Below, piece by piece: positions 53,940 through 63,775 of a stretch of 64,000 nucleotides of DNA. The position numbers and the translations under genes are program-made. Where the stretch lies: assembly GCA_015039365.1 (NCBI GenBank), contig WION01000045.1:186001-250000 (forward strand). Reading direction: 5' to 3'. Numbering within the stretch: the stretch's first letter is position 1; the number at the start of each line of letters is the position of its first letter. The notes beneath the pieces are model-generated. The model saw only the letters and a list, made by a program, of their open reading frames with translations. It had not been told where the DNA came from and did no database searches. The DNA comes from Amanita rubescens. Its lineage: Eukaryota; Basidiomycota; Agaricomycetes; Agaricales; Amanitaceae.

Positions 53940-54644
53940 CTACCATTTTTCTGTGCACCCAAACTGGTCAGAGGGCATGTAGATATCTAAATCCAATTTG
54001 GGGAAAAGGACCTGAGTGAAGAATTGCAACGCAGATGAGCTGCTTATGATAGACATGTCGAGAAAGTGCTGAACACCATCCGAGGTGTTGAAATATGGCA
54101 AAAGTACTCAGTTGATGTTAAGCGTCATTTGAAAATATGCTTTACCCAAATCATGCAAATGATGGGATGTTTGCATCAACGCAGTCAAGTCAACTACATC
54201 TATCATGTCCATGATTGTAAACCATATTTTGGCAGCACATCTGAAAATTCACTTTAGTCAGCACCCAGCAATCATCTAGAACTGAAGATGCATCAATACT
54301 GGAATGAACAGTTCATGGTGGATACGGGAATGAAACAGAAATAGGGGTTTTTGTCAGGGGCAGAGGAGGAAAGGATATGGATGTGTCTCAGGTCTCATCT
54401 CAGGGGGAACAAGACGATCACAAATGATGTTCAGGTGGACAACATACGGCAAGTGTAAGCTGTTGTGAAAATGCACAATGATCTCACATCACTGTGAGGA
54501 AAGCTTACACCAATGGGTAGGAGCCTGAGGAGCGAGGAACATGACCTCTGGGAACAAATGAAGCAAATTGCTTTAGAACAGCATATATGATTCACAGGTG
54601 AGAAATCCTGAGCTAGATCCCTTGTCGGCCTACAACCTTCACAG

Positions 54645-54813
54645 TTGATCAATCCTCAACATCCAGTGCACATGAATTTCATTCATGCGCGATTCATAGA
54701 AAAACAAACTGCCAGACCAAATCATATTCACAATCTTATTTACAACCCCGAGAACAAGACAATGGTATGTGCTTATTACAGTGATGATGTTGAAGGCATA
54801 TATGTGGTGTCCA
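54645..54813 (+). pseudogene. Unidentified gene, part left of the nested insertion
   Basis: NPQHPVHMNFIHARFIEKQ, NPENKTMVCAYYSDDVEGIY, then VVS at the target site GGTGTCCA (54806-54813). The codon split by the insertion is completed at 63776, where NTHGYQK follows before a stop. No family recognised. Confidence 0.5.
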
Positions 54814-54865
54814 TAGCGTTCAGAGGACCAGTCACAGGACCGTGACTGGACCGAATTGTGACCGG

Positions 54866-55391
54866 TGTTACAAACACGGTACGGACTCCTACGTTATGAT
54901 TACATGACACGTCGGACATGCTTACTTTTTCGTATATGTCTATATCATCATCGCATCCCCATTATGTTCATCAGATGGACTACCTCGTTCCCTTATCGAT
55001 CCCCATTCTGTTTACCCTACGCCCAACCCCTTGTCTACACATGTACCATCCCTTATGCCCCCTGTTTTACTTATACTTGCTATCGCCCTTGTTCTACTTA
55101 CGATACGGCTGTGTTTCTGTACATGTATATAAACCGATGTACTGTAACGTCGAACCTTAAGTTCGACTTAACTGTCTAGTTTATCTTTGTCAATATCACA
55201 TCTCATCTCGCCTAAAGAACGTCGTTTCTACTCCGTTCATTATCGCTCTCAGGGATAAGACTTCTTCTAGTCGTCTTATCACTTAGCCTATTCGTTCACC
55301 TATTGTTTGACTTGTCCGTTGGACTTAGTCTACTTTGTCAAACGCTCATAGCGTGGACACATCGTAGGTGGAGATTGACATGATCATAACA
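54866..55391 (+). repeat. 5' LTR of chromovirus A2
   Basis: 526 bp, TGTTACAAAC...GATCATAACA, preceded by ACCGG (54861-54865). TATA box 55126-55133. It differs from the 3' LTR at four places by my reading, all transitions with T or A in this copy, three of them at CpG. Confidence 0.97.
55126..55171 (+). promoter_or_regulatory. A2 promoter and predicted self-primer
   Basis: TATATAAA at 55126-55133; TTAAGTTCGACTTAA at 55157-55171 lies about 31-33 bp downstream, where RNA should begin. Its complement is the primer-binding site at 55393-55406. Confidence 0.6.
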
Positions 55392-55392
55392 A

Positions 55393-55406
55393 TTAAGTCG
55401 AACTTA
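55393..55406 (+). promoter_or_regulatory. A2 primer-binding site
   Basis: TTAAGTCGAACTTA, one base after the LTR, complementary over 14 nt to 55158-55171. The same pairing exists in A1 (13 nt). I do not recognise it as a tRNA 3' end. Confidence 0.6.
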
Positions 55407-55470
55407 TCAAAACGATACCTGAGTATTACCTTGTTGGTGAAACACAAGATAACTATCGAACTTCCGGAGA

Positions 55471-57246
55471 ACCGGCCCGTAGGATACCGGTCAGCCTGCA
55501 ACAATTTCGGATCAACAGAGAACACCACCTAACCGTGCTATAAGAGGAACAAGAGGACATTATTATCTAGATCACATCGCTATCTACAACGACCCTAAGG
55601 ACCACCTTTGGAAATATTCAAAAGACCACAGTCTCGTATCAACATCAGAGTTTTGGATACCACAGAGAGCCAACAGGCCACCCAACAATGCATTCTATCA
55701 TCGATTCAACGACAAATACTATCTCCTAGGATTTGAAGTAGAATTCGACGAAAATACTAAACGTTGGGGAGGATATAACCCAGGCCCTGAATCAGAACTC
55801 ATATACGAATTTGTACCAGACGATTTCTTCAAAGGACCCAAGTGGATAGAAGGAAATCCAGATAACTTGCCTGAAAACCTACAGCACAGAAGCGCAGTCT
55901 CTACACCGAAAGCAGCAGTCAAAACTACACCGAAAGGTAAAACTTTTGGAGTAACAGAAGAAAGCGAATCAGGAACCGAATCAAGTGACGAAAACCCCGA
56001 TCAGCAATTCGAAAGTTCCAGTGACCTTTCCGAGTCGGAAGACAAAACTGTTCCAGACTTACTTAGCCCAATCAATTTCAACCCATTTGAAACAGAACAG
56101 GAGAAACCAAATTCCCCAGGACTTCAGTACATAGAAGTCGATCCTAAACCTGATCCTAGTCCAGGACCACCAGTACCACCACAGAAACCGCCTACACCAC
56201 CTCCAGAACCACCGACAGTTACAATGACAACACCAGCAATACAACCGATTCCTAGTCTCTTAGGAGAAATCCCTACCTTCACAGGAAAGCGATCTCAAGC
56301 ACAGGATTTCATAGATCGAATGGAGCTATTCCTAGATCTCAATCCAGGTCGCATTAACACGGACAGACTTAAAATCGGACTAACGTTATCTATGATAACC
56401 GACAAAGCTGAGAACTGGAGACGCAATCAAAATGACGATCTTAACGATGAAGCAAAGACGGAAATAATATGGAACGACTGGACAGGATTCAAAACCAGAT
56501 TCCTCAACAATTGGCAAGAAATAGATTCACCAGGAAACGCGTACACAGAACTAGTACAGCTTCAAAAGCGCAAAGACAAGAAAGGAAAACGAATCTCAAT
56601 CCCGAAATACGTTGGTTTATTCAAAGAACTTATAAAGAAAGCTGGAATCACAGGCAGTGCCGCTACCCACATGTTCGGACAAGGACTCAACGCCAACACG
56701 TACAGAGCAGTCGTAATGAGAGACCCCAAAAACTTGGACGAATGGTACGAAGGAGCACTCAGAGCATACAACGCCGAAACACGTATCGGCATTCTAGCAA
56801 CCAACAGAGGAGGAACATCTTCACACAAACCCCCTCGAAACGAATGGGATATGGATCTCGATGCAATAATTCTTGGCGCGTTATCCAAGGACGAACGTAC
56901 CCGACACATCTGCGATGGACTTTGTTTCATATGTCATAAACTGGACCACATGTCAGGGCAATGCCCCATGAGGAAGGATAAAGGATCTTACAAAGGAAAG
57001 AAGAAGTTTAATGGAAAGAAAGGAAAGAAATTCGCACACGGTCGTCATATTCGAGCAACCGAAAGGGATGACGATGGCAGTAACTATGAAGACGTCGAAG
57101 AGTCTAGCCAGCAAGAACAAGAAGAAGAAGAAGACACTAGCGACAGAACGATACGCGCTATGTTAAAGAAACTCTCTCCAGATCAACGTATCAACCTCCT
57201 TCTATTCCCCTCGAAGTTGAAACCGAAGACAACACTGAATCAATGA
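55471..57246 (+). CDS. A2 Gag (no ATG near the start)
   Basis: The frame opens after a stop at 55468-55470 and runs to TGA 57244-57246. Order: N-terminal region (HYYLDHIAIYND), acidic/serine part, proline linker, gag core (EIPTFTGKRSQAQDF, FLDLNPGRINTDRLKIG, KYVGLFKELIKKAGITGSAA), CCHC knuckle (CFICHKLDHMSGQC, about 56926-56967), lysine run, acidic tail. The last codons (FPSKLKPKTTLNQ) come from reading across the ~138-bp deletion and differ from the A1 end. The first in-frame ATG is far inside, near 56223. An ATG at 55380 opens a different 49-codon frame, so splicing or non-AUG starting may be involved. Confidence 0.85.
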
Positions 57247-60170
57247 CTGCACTGGTCGACAGCGGTGCAGAAGGTTTATTTATTAACTCATCAATCGCGC
57301 ACAAATGGAGAAGAAAGAAACTCGCAAAACCAATCCGAGTCAAAAACGTTGACGGCAGATATAATACGAATGGAGAGATTTCTGACAAGTGTTTGATCAC
57401 CATCAATATCAATGGAAAGAAGATGACCGAATGGTTCTTGGTCACTTCGCTTGGCGATCAAAACTTGATACTGGGGCTTCCGTGGCTCGAGAAGCATGAC
57501 CCAATCATAAGCTGGAGGAATAGAACTCTGGAGTTCCGTAACTCCAAAGAAGACGAATGGAAGGCATCAATACGGAGCATCTTGCATCGACTCGATGAAG
57601 AAGCAATGCCTAAATGGGAAGAAGACGTCGTAATTCGGTATTTGTTGTCACACAAAGGACCAGAAGAGAAGAGTCTACGTTGGAAACCACCATTTGAAGA
57701 TATAGGAAGATGGACAGAAGAAGATTATGACGAGATCACGATTAATCGCTATTCACCAGCTCAACAAATGGAACATAAGTACAACACCGATCAGAAGGAA
57801 ATCACGCTACCTCCTGAGTATCTCGAATGGAAAGAGATATTTGAAAAACAAGCGTCAGAACGATTCCCAGACCGAAGATCATGGGATCACGCAATTGAAC
57901 TTCGCGAAGATTTTATACCAAAGAAAGGGAAGATCTACCCAATATCACCATTACAACAAAATACGCTTGACGAATGGATCAAAGAACAATTAACTAAAGG
58001 ATATATACGACCATCCAAATCTCCGCAGGCAGCGCCATTCTTTTACGTCGAAAAGAAGGACAGCAAAACACTCAGACCCTGCCAAGACTACCGATACTTG
58101 AACAAACATACGAAACCAAACTCCTACCCCTTACCACTCATATCCGATCTGATGCTACAACTTAAAGGATCACAATACTTTACGAAACTGGACATCAGAT
58201 GGGGATACAACAACGTTCGTATCAAAGAAGGAGACGAATGGAAAGCCGCATTCATCACGAATAAAGGACTATTCGAACCGACAGTTATGTTCTTCGGATT
58301 ACGCAATTCACCGGCAACATTTCAAGCAATGATGGACGATTACTTCAGGGACTTCATGAACGAAGGATGGATCGCCATTTACATGGATGACATCTTGATA
58401 CACGCGCGCAACAAACAAGAACTTGAGAAAAGAACAAAGCTAGTACTCGCAAAACTGAAAGAACACGATCTTTACCTGAAACTTGAAAAATGCAAATTTG
58501 CTGCCGAAGAAGTGGACTTCTTAGGCATGATAATCACGAAAGACACGATAAAAATGGATCCAATAAAACTCGCTGGAATCAGAGACTGGCCCCCTCCGAC
58601 GACAGTTAAACAAGTACGCTCGTTTCTTGGATTTGGAAATTACTACAGACGTTTCATATCCGGATTCGCGCACCTCGCACGACCCCTCCACGACTTAACG
58701 AAGAAAAACAAGATATGGGAATGGACACTAGAATGCAGAGTCGCCTTCGACTCATTAAAAGAAAGTTTCGTAACAGCACCAGTACTGAAGATGCCAGATG
58801 TTAATCAACCCTTCATACTTGAAACGGACGCATCTAAATGGGCTGTCGGAGCCGCCTTAATGCAAAAAGACGAAAACGGAGACTTACACCCTTGTGGATA
58901 TCTCTCACACGCACTTACGCCTACTGAACGAAACTGGCAAATCTACGACCGAGAGCTCTTTGCCATAATTTACGCCCTTGACGAATGGAAATACCTACTG
59001 CTTGGAGCAGAACACACACTCACTATACACTGCGATCACAAAAACTTAACTTACTACCGCGCACCACAACGCCTCACAGCAAGACAAGCAAGATGGTGGA
59101 ATAATCTCTCGAGATATAATTACCAACTAATTCACGTACCTGGAGCAAAATTAACTCAAGCGGACGCCTTATCCCGCCGACCTGATCACACTAATGGAGA
59201 AGAAGATGACGAAACAGTCACAATGCTCCCTGACTCATTATTCATTCAAGTCATTGCCGAAGATCTCCGAGATCAAGTTAAAAACGCAACTCAAACAGAT
59301 GAGTTTGCTGAAACTATTAGAAGATGCTTAAAGGAGAAAGGAACAGCGCCCCTCCGCACAGCAATCACCGATTGGACCGAAGACGACGGAATTATTCTAT
59401 TCAAGAACAAAGCATACGTTCCAATGAACTCCGATCTTCGCCGATCTATTATTAAAGAATACCACGAAGCACCGAGTGCAGGACACCCCGGATTCTTCAA
59501 AACTCTTAGCCTACTAAGAGAACACTATTGGTGGCCTAGAATGACAACACTTGTCAAAAGTTTTATCGACGGATGTCTTACCTGTCAACAGATGAAACCT
59601 AATATGCACCCCACCGCCGCACCCCTAATGCCAATTAAATCCCACGCACACCGACCATTCCAACAGATTACTATGGATTTCATCACCGATCTACCGCCTA
59701 GTGACGGTTTTGATTCTATCTTTGTCATGGTCGACCAAGGACTTTCAAAGGGAGTAATTCTATGTCCCTGTAATAAAACCATTACATCAGCCGAAACCGC
59801 CGACCTCTACATCAAAGAAGTTTTCAAGAACTTCGGATTACCAGACATCATGATATCTGACAGAGGACCGCAATTCGCAGCAAAAGTCTTCAAAGGGATA
59901 ACCAAAACACTTCAGATCAAACACAAAATGAGCACCGCCTTTCACCCTCAAACAGATGGACAAACAGAACGCTATAACGCCGTACTTGAAGTATACCTCC
60001 GCATATTCTGCGCCTATGAACCAGACAAATGGAACAAGATACTTCCTATTGCACAATTCGCTCATAATTCTAGAACGCATGAAGAACTAAAACAATCACT
60101 GTTCTATCTCATGTATGGATCTAACCCTGTGGCACTACCCCAGGTTACAGAACAATCAGCTACCCCGTAG
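57243..60170 (+). CDS. A2 Pol, 975 aa, truncated by a 1-bp deletion
   Basis: ATG overlaps the gag stop (ATGA). Protease DSGAEGLFINSS at the very start, so the upstream protease part is lost with the deletion. RT has MFFGLRNSPATFQAM and AIYMDDILIHARN; RNase H has FILETDASKWAVGAAL, YDRELFAIIYALDEW; integrase zinc GHPGFFKTLSLLREHYWWP and CLTCQQ; core TMDFITDL, MISDRGPQFAAK and HPQTDGQTERYN. The frame ends after EQSATP because one base is missing compared with A1 (CCCCGTAG instead of CCCCTGTAG). Both stops of A1 pol are arginine codons here. Confidence 0.93.
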   Translation: MTALVDSGAEGLFINSSIAHKWRRKKLAKPIRVKNVDGRYNTNGEISDKCLITININGKKMTEWFLVTSLGDQNLILGLPWLEKHDPIISWRNRTLEFRNSKEDEWKASIRSILHRLDEEAMPKWEEDVVIRYLLSHKGPEEKSLRWKPPFEDIGRWTEEDYDEITINRYSPAQQMEHKYNTDQKEITLPPEYLEWKEIFEKQASERFPDRRSWDHAIELREDFIPKKGKIYPISPLQQNTLDEWIKEQLTKGYIRPSKSPQAAPFFYVEKKDSKTLRPCQDYRYLNKHTKPNSYPLPLISDLMLQLKGSQYFTKLDIRWGYNNVRIKEGDEWKAAFITNKGLFEPTVMFFGLRNSPATFQAMMDDYFRDFMNEGWIAIYMDDILIHARNKQELEKRTKLVLAKLKEHDLYLKLEKCKFAAEEVDFLGMIITKDTIKMDPIKLAGIRDWPPPTTVKQVRSFLGFGNYYRRFISGFAHLARPLHDLTKKNKIWEWTLECRVAFDSLKESFVTAPVLKMPDVNQPFILETDASKWAVGAALMQKDENGDLHPCGYLSHALTPTERNWQIYDRELFAIIYALDEWKYLLLGAEHTLTIHCDHKNLTYYRAPQRLTARQARWWNNLSRYNYQLIHVPGAKLTQADALSRRPDHTNGEEDDETVTMLPDSLFIQVIAEDLRDQVKNATQTDEFAETIRRCLKEKGTAPLRTAITDWTEDDGIILFKNKAYVPMNSDLRRSIIKEYHEAPSAGHPGFFKTLSLLREHYWWPRMTTLVKSFIDGCLTCQQMKPNMHPTAAPLMPIKSHAHRPFQQITMDFITDLPPSDGFDSIFVMVDQGLSKGVILCPCNKTITSAETADLYIKEVFKNFGLPDIMISDRGPQFAAKVFKGITKTLQIKHKMSTAFHPQTDGQTERYNAVLEVYLRIFCAYEPDKWNKILPIAQFAHNSRTHEELKQSLFYLMYGSNPVALPQVTEQSATP

Positions 60171-60707
60171 CAGATGAACGCATCAGACTCCTGATCAAAG
60201 CAAGAGAAGAAGCTCTGGCAGCACACGATCTTGCATGCCTCAAAATGGCACAACGAACGATGAAACACTCTAAACCGTTCAAAGAAGGAGAAAAGGTTTG
60301 GCTAGATTCAAAGAACCTACGCATTCCTTATCAATCACGTAAACTCGCACCTAAACGAGAAGGACCCTTCAAGATAAAGAAAGTCTTAGGACCTGTCACC
60401 TATCAATTAGACTTACCAAAACAATGGAAGATACACAGCGTTTTCCACGCATGTCTACTATCACCATTCAAAGAAACAGAATTCCATGGACCTAATGACA
60501 CGCGTCCACCGCCCGATCTAATAGAAGGATCAGAAGAATACGAAATAGAAGCTATTCTTGCACACCGAAAGATCGGACGTCAATTACAGTTTCTCGTCAA
60601 ATGGAAAGGCTATGTATGATACAAGTGAAAATACTTGGGAACCCCAAAGGAACTTGTCAAACGCCGAGGATATCCTTGACGAATATAAGAAACGCAGGAA
60701 ACTCTGA
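60171..60707 (+). pseudogene. A2 integrase C-terminus and chromodomain, frameshifted
   Basis: Continues pol in another frame: MKHSKPFKEGEKVWLDSKNL, LAPKREGPFKIKKVLGPVTY (GPY-like module), WKIHSVFHACLLSPF and QLQFLVKWKGY. Here TATG is duplicated (60611-60618), again shifting the frame, and the rest of the chromodomain (ENTWEPQRNLSNAEDILD in the correct frame) runs to TGA 60705-60707. Confidence 0.85.
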
Positions 60708-62462
60708 ATGAATAAAAATTACACCCACAACGCCCAGAAACTACCTATGAATCATGGAATCAACGAGAATCTCGCCAACGATCTCGCCAACAACAACAAG
60801 AGCACCATCACCGGAACCGCCTATATACTCAGTCTTTACCCAGACAACGACGACAACACCACCACTACCGCCGAATCCTCCGACACACCCAGTAATCCGG
60901 ATGCTAGCGGAAAGACAACGATCACCGAACCCAATAGGCCACGTCTCGTTCCTTATCACAGCGCTTCAGATTCTGACAAAGAGAATCGATCTAATGATTC
61001 ACCCAGAACAAGCCGAGCTACGAGTCCTCACGATACCACAGAAGATCAAGATAACGGAGGACATAATGAAAATACAAAGAGAATTAGGAAAATACTTGAT
61101 AACATGCGAAAGGTATATCATAACCCCGACTCTTTTGCCGAATTCGACAAGGAATCAACTGGCAATCTTCGCGACAGAAGCGACGATAACAACCCAGCTA
61201 GCCCTAGCAGTCATCGAATCATGGCAGACATCACTCCCTCTGAACCTCAGACGATCTTTACGACATTCGCAGACTATAACAGCTCAGCTCTTATGCGAAA
61301 GACTATTGACGACATTAAAAAACTTTCCAGCCTGTCAATCAATTCTCAGGAACTGGAACGACTTACCAGACTCTGGCGCATTCTTTCAGACGCAAGACTC
61401 GCCAAGGCAATCATCGTCAATGCTAGAGAACGGTACAACTACCATTGCGCAGATCTTATAGAAATCTGGACCAACCTAGATCGTATGGAATGGTACACCA
61501 AACTCTCTCATGGATGCACCATCCACCAATTCGGAATTGACCTCTTACGTCGAATCCTCACTGCCGACGTAGAACGCTTCTACGAACAAGCCATCTTGGA
61601 CGTCAGGAATGAAATACACCCTCCATTCACCCTTAATGACGACCCCAACGATCTCGTCGCCATTCATCACAACTTTGATCCTCACAGAATCGCACCAGAT
61701 GCACAGCATATCTTGGAGCTTACAAACAGAACCGAAATCGGAGCAATCGCCTTAGTCGATCTAGCCGATCGAGTCAAGGAGATCGCCGAATCTTCTAGAC
61801 GGACTACTGCATGGACAGAAGATCTGTTTACCAAAGGAGCTAAACCGCAGCAACTCTCTCACAGCGCCTATGAAGAAGTTGCCCACGTCATGATGGAATT
61901 AGATCTCCATCAGAACCTTATACCTTCCACGCCTGTCACTCAGACCGCTGAAAGGTTTAAGAACCTCGGACGCTCGCTCATTCCCCAACACAACCTTTAT
62001 CGACTATGGAAGGGAACGCAGAACAGACCCAACAAACCCCCACCATCTCCAACGCCACATCGGCTACCACCCCGACCGCCTTCAGCATCGGCGCCTTCGA
62101 CGGTCGAGAACGCCTCGCCCGTATTCACCAGGAAATCTCGGATTTCCTTCACTACCAGTCCCACGTCCGGCTTTTCGCCGCCACATCCCTACCACCAACA
62201 GTCCCTCGTCCCGATGACGAATCAAAGGAGCGCATCATCAAGCTCCTCAAAGAAGAGAACCGACGTCTCAAGGTTCTCCACAAACTCCTCAACTCGCTTG
62301 AGGCCAACAACGAGGAACTCGTCCAAACGTATACGGACACGCCCACCGACTGGAACGCAGGAGGATGGAACCAAGACGAATGACTTCGACGTCTTCGTCG
62401 ACAACTCAGCTGGCTATCATCCCTACGACGATGAAAACGCCCGCCACAACCTCGACACTTAG
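60708..62462 (+). CDS. A2 accessory long frame X2, 584 codons
   Basis: Starts with ATG directly after the pol stop (CTCTGAATG), in the same frame, so readthrough would fuse it to integrase. Open for 1755 bp. The central third (MADITPSEPQTIFTTFADYN at 61221 to LYRLWKGTQN near 62020) is strongly conserved with A1 and not overlapped for most of its length; the N- and C-terminal parts overlap X1 and X3 and change faster. The centre looks helical and soluble (LERLTRLWRILSDARLAKAI, LIEIWTNLDRMEWYTKL). No envelope features such as a signal peptide or membrane anchor. Function unknown. Confidence 0.7.
   Translation: MNKNYTHNAQKLPMNHGINENLANDLANNNKSTITGTAYILSLYPDNDDNTTTTAESSDTPSNPDASGKTTITEPNRPRLVPYHSASDSDKENRSNDSPRTSRATSPHDTTEDQDNGGHNENTKRIRKILDNMRKVYHNPDSFAEFDKESTGNLRDRSDDNNPASPSSHRIMADITPSEPQTIFTTFADYNSSALMRKTIDDIKKLSSLSINSQELERLTRLWRILSDARLAKAIIVNARERYNYHCADLIEIWTNLDRMEWYTKLSHGCTIHQFGIDLLRRILTADVERFYEQAILDVRNEIHPPFTLNDDPNDLVAIHHNFDPHRIAPDAQHILELTNRTEIGAIALVDLADRVKEIAESSRRTTAWTEDLFTKGAKPQQLSHSAYEEVAHVMMELDLHQNLIPSTPVTQTAERFKNLGRSLIPQHNLYRLWKGTQNRPNKPPPSPTPHRLPPRPPSASAPSTVENASPVFTRKSRISFTTSPTSGFSPPHPYHQQSLVPMTNQRSASSSSSKKRTDVSRFSTNSSTRLRPTTRNSSKRIRTRPPTGTQEDGTKTNDFDVFVDNSAGYHPYDDENARHNLDT
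60754..61461 (+). CDS. A2 accessory frame X1, 235 aa
   Basis: Overlaps X2 in the +1 frame. It starts MESTRISPTISPTTTRAPSP; the helical part includes HPEQAELRVLTIPQKIKITE and SLPLNLRRSLRHSQTITAQL. Open over the same 235 codons in A1 and about 90% identical, better than X2 in the shared stretch, so probably a real product. Confidence 0.65.
   Translation: MESTRISPTISPTTTRAPSPEPPIYSVFTQTTTTTPPLPPNPPTHPVIRMLAERQRSPNPIGHVSFLITALQILTKRIDLMIHPEQAELRVLTIPQKIKITEDIMKIQRELGKYLITCERYIITPTLLPNSTRNQLAIFATEATITTQLALAVIESWQTSLPLNLRRSLRHSQTITAQLLCERLLTTLKNFPACQSILRNWNDLPDSGAFFQTQDSPRQSSSMLENGTTTIAQIL
62006..62383 (+). CDS. A2 accessory frame X3, 125 aa
   Basis: Overlaps the C-terminal part of X2. It contains FDGRERLARIHQEISDFLHY and a leucine-rich helix (RIIKLLKEENRRLKVLHKLL), compatible with a coiled coil. 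Same length and 93% identical to A1. The X2 frame over the same bases is serine/proline-rich and changes about three times as often, which favours X3 as the coding frame here. Confidence 0.65.
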   Translation: MEGNAEQTQQTPTISNATSATTPTAFSIGAFDGRERLARIHQEISDFLHYQSHVRLFAATSLPPTVPRPDDESKERIIKLLKEENRRLKVLHKLLNSLEANNEELVQTYTDTPTDWNAGGWNQDE

Positions 62463-62511
62463 AGGATATCCACATATTGTTGTTGCGGTCAACAACGTAG
62501 AGGAGAGCTAG

Positions 62512-63037
62512 TGTTACAAACACGGTACGGACTCCTACGTTATGATTACATGACACGTCGGACATGCTTACTTTTTCGTATATGTCTATATCATCATCGC
62601 ATCCCCATTATGTTCATCAGACGGACTACCTCGTTCCCTTATCGATCCCCATTCCGTTTACCCTACGCCCAACCCCTTGTCTACACATGTACCATCCCTT
62701 ATGCCCCCTGTTTTACCTATACTTGCTATCGCCCTTGTTCTACTTACGATACGGCTGTGTTTCTGTACATGTATATAAACCGATGTACTGTAACGTCGAA
62801 CCTTAAGTTCGACTTAACTGTCTAGTTTATCTTTGTCAATATCACATCTCATCTCGCCTAAAGAACGTCGTTTCTACTCCGTTCATTATCGCTCTCAGGG
62901 ATAAGACTTCTTCTAGTCGTCTTATCACTTAGCCTATTCGTTCACCTATTGTTTGACTTGTCCGTTGGACTTAGTCTACTTTGTCAAACGCTCATAGCGT
63001 GGACACATCGTAGGTGGAGATTGACGTGATCATAACA
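62512..63037 (+). repeat. 3' LTR of chromovirus A2
   Basis: 526 bp, preceded by the purine tract GTAGAGGAGAGC and followed by ACCGG (63038-63042). Confidence 0.97.
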
Positions 63038-63775
63038 ACCGGTCTTTTTAAGACCAGCAGTCACGGTCCTACTGGTTTTGAATAATGATCAGTTACGGTC
63101 CTTGAAAATGTTGACAATACTGTGACCGATGACCAAGGATTAAACATCAGCCCTCTGTTATGCTACTGAGTGTGCTGGATTTGAATGGTTACCTGACTCA
63201 TTCACTGTGATGGTCATTGAAAAGTGTCAAAAATGCTGTGACTGATGTAGACCAACAATTGTCATATGACAATGTATCCTATACTACCCTTGCAAAGAAA
63301 AAACAATTTGTCCAAATTGGCCATGTTTTGACCAAGTTATCTTCAAAAACTATATTTGACTGACCATAACTGCATCTAGACATCTGACATTCTTCAATGC
63401 CTCTAACCTGCTGTACCTAGTAATATAACTAGTCATCATGTCACATGACAATTTACTTCTATATTTCCCCTCAACAACATTCAAATTGGGCATGTCTTGG
63501 CCAAGTTACCTTCAAAGCAAGATTTGGGTATATCTCAGTCATTTCTGGGCCAAATTTGATAAATCTTTTTTTGACATGATCGTGGGAACATTTTATGGGT
63601 CATGACCGGTCCTATGACCAGTCACAGACTGTAAATGAGTGCAAAAGACCGGTCATAAGTGGTCCAGTCCAGTTTTTTCCATTTCTGGAAATTTCTGTGA
63701 CCAGTCATGGTTACAGTCCTTCCAAAAATGGAAAAATAACTGGACTGGACCTGACCTCCGAACGCTAGGTGTCCA

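Larger units (their letters stand above)
54866..63037 (+). mobile_element. Structurally complete chromovirus A2, 8172 bp
   Basis: Two 526-bp LTRs, target duplication ACCGG (54861-54865, 63038-63042), primer-binding site, gag, pol with chromodomain, accessory region and purine tract (GTAGAGGAGAGC before 62512). Structurally whole but coding-damaged: about 138 bp missing at the gag-pol junction, a 1-bp deletion near 60165 and a 4-bp insertion near 60612. Confidence 0.96.
54814..63767. mobile_element. hAT-like MITE M1 (about 780 bp) interrupted by chromovirus A2
   Basis: Left end TAGCGTTCAGAGGACC, right end GACCTCCGAACGCTA (mirror TAGCGTTCGGAGGTC). The 8-bp duplication GGTGTCCA flanks it at 54806-54813 and 63768-63775. 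Without A2 and one ACCGG it is 777 bp. It has no coding capacity and carries many CAGTCAC/GTGACTGG words. The 8-bp duplication and the TAG-type ends place it with hAT elements. Two similar blocks near 63293 and 63475 suggest an internal duplication. Confidence 0.88.

Noticed and set aside
57195..57250. ATGA stop-start coupling as the natural family A gag-pol signal
   Set aside because: A1 shows the junction lies inside a deletion specific to A2.
60708..62462. Envelope gene downstream of pol
   Set aside because: No signal peptide, membrane segment or furin-like site in any of the three frames.
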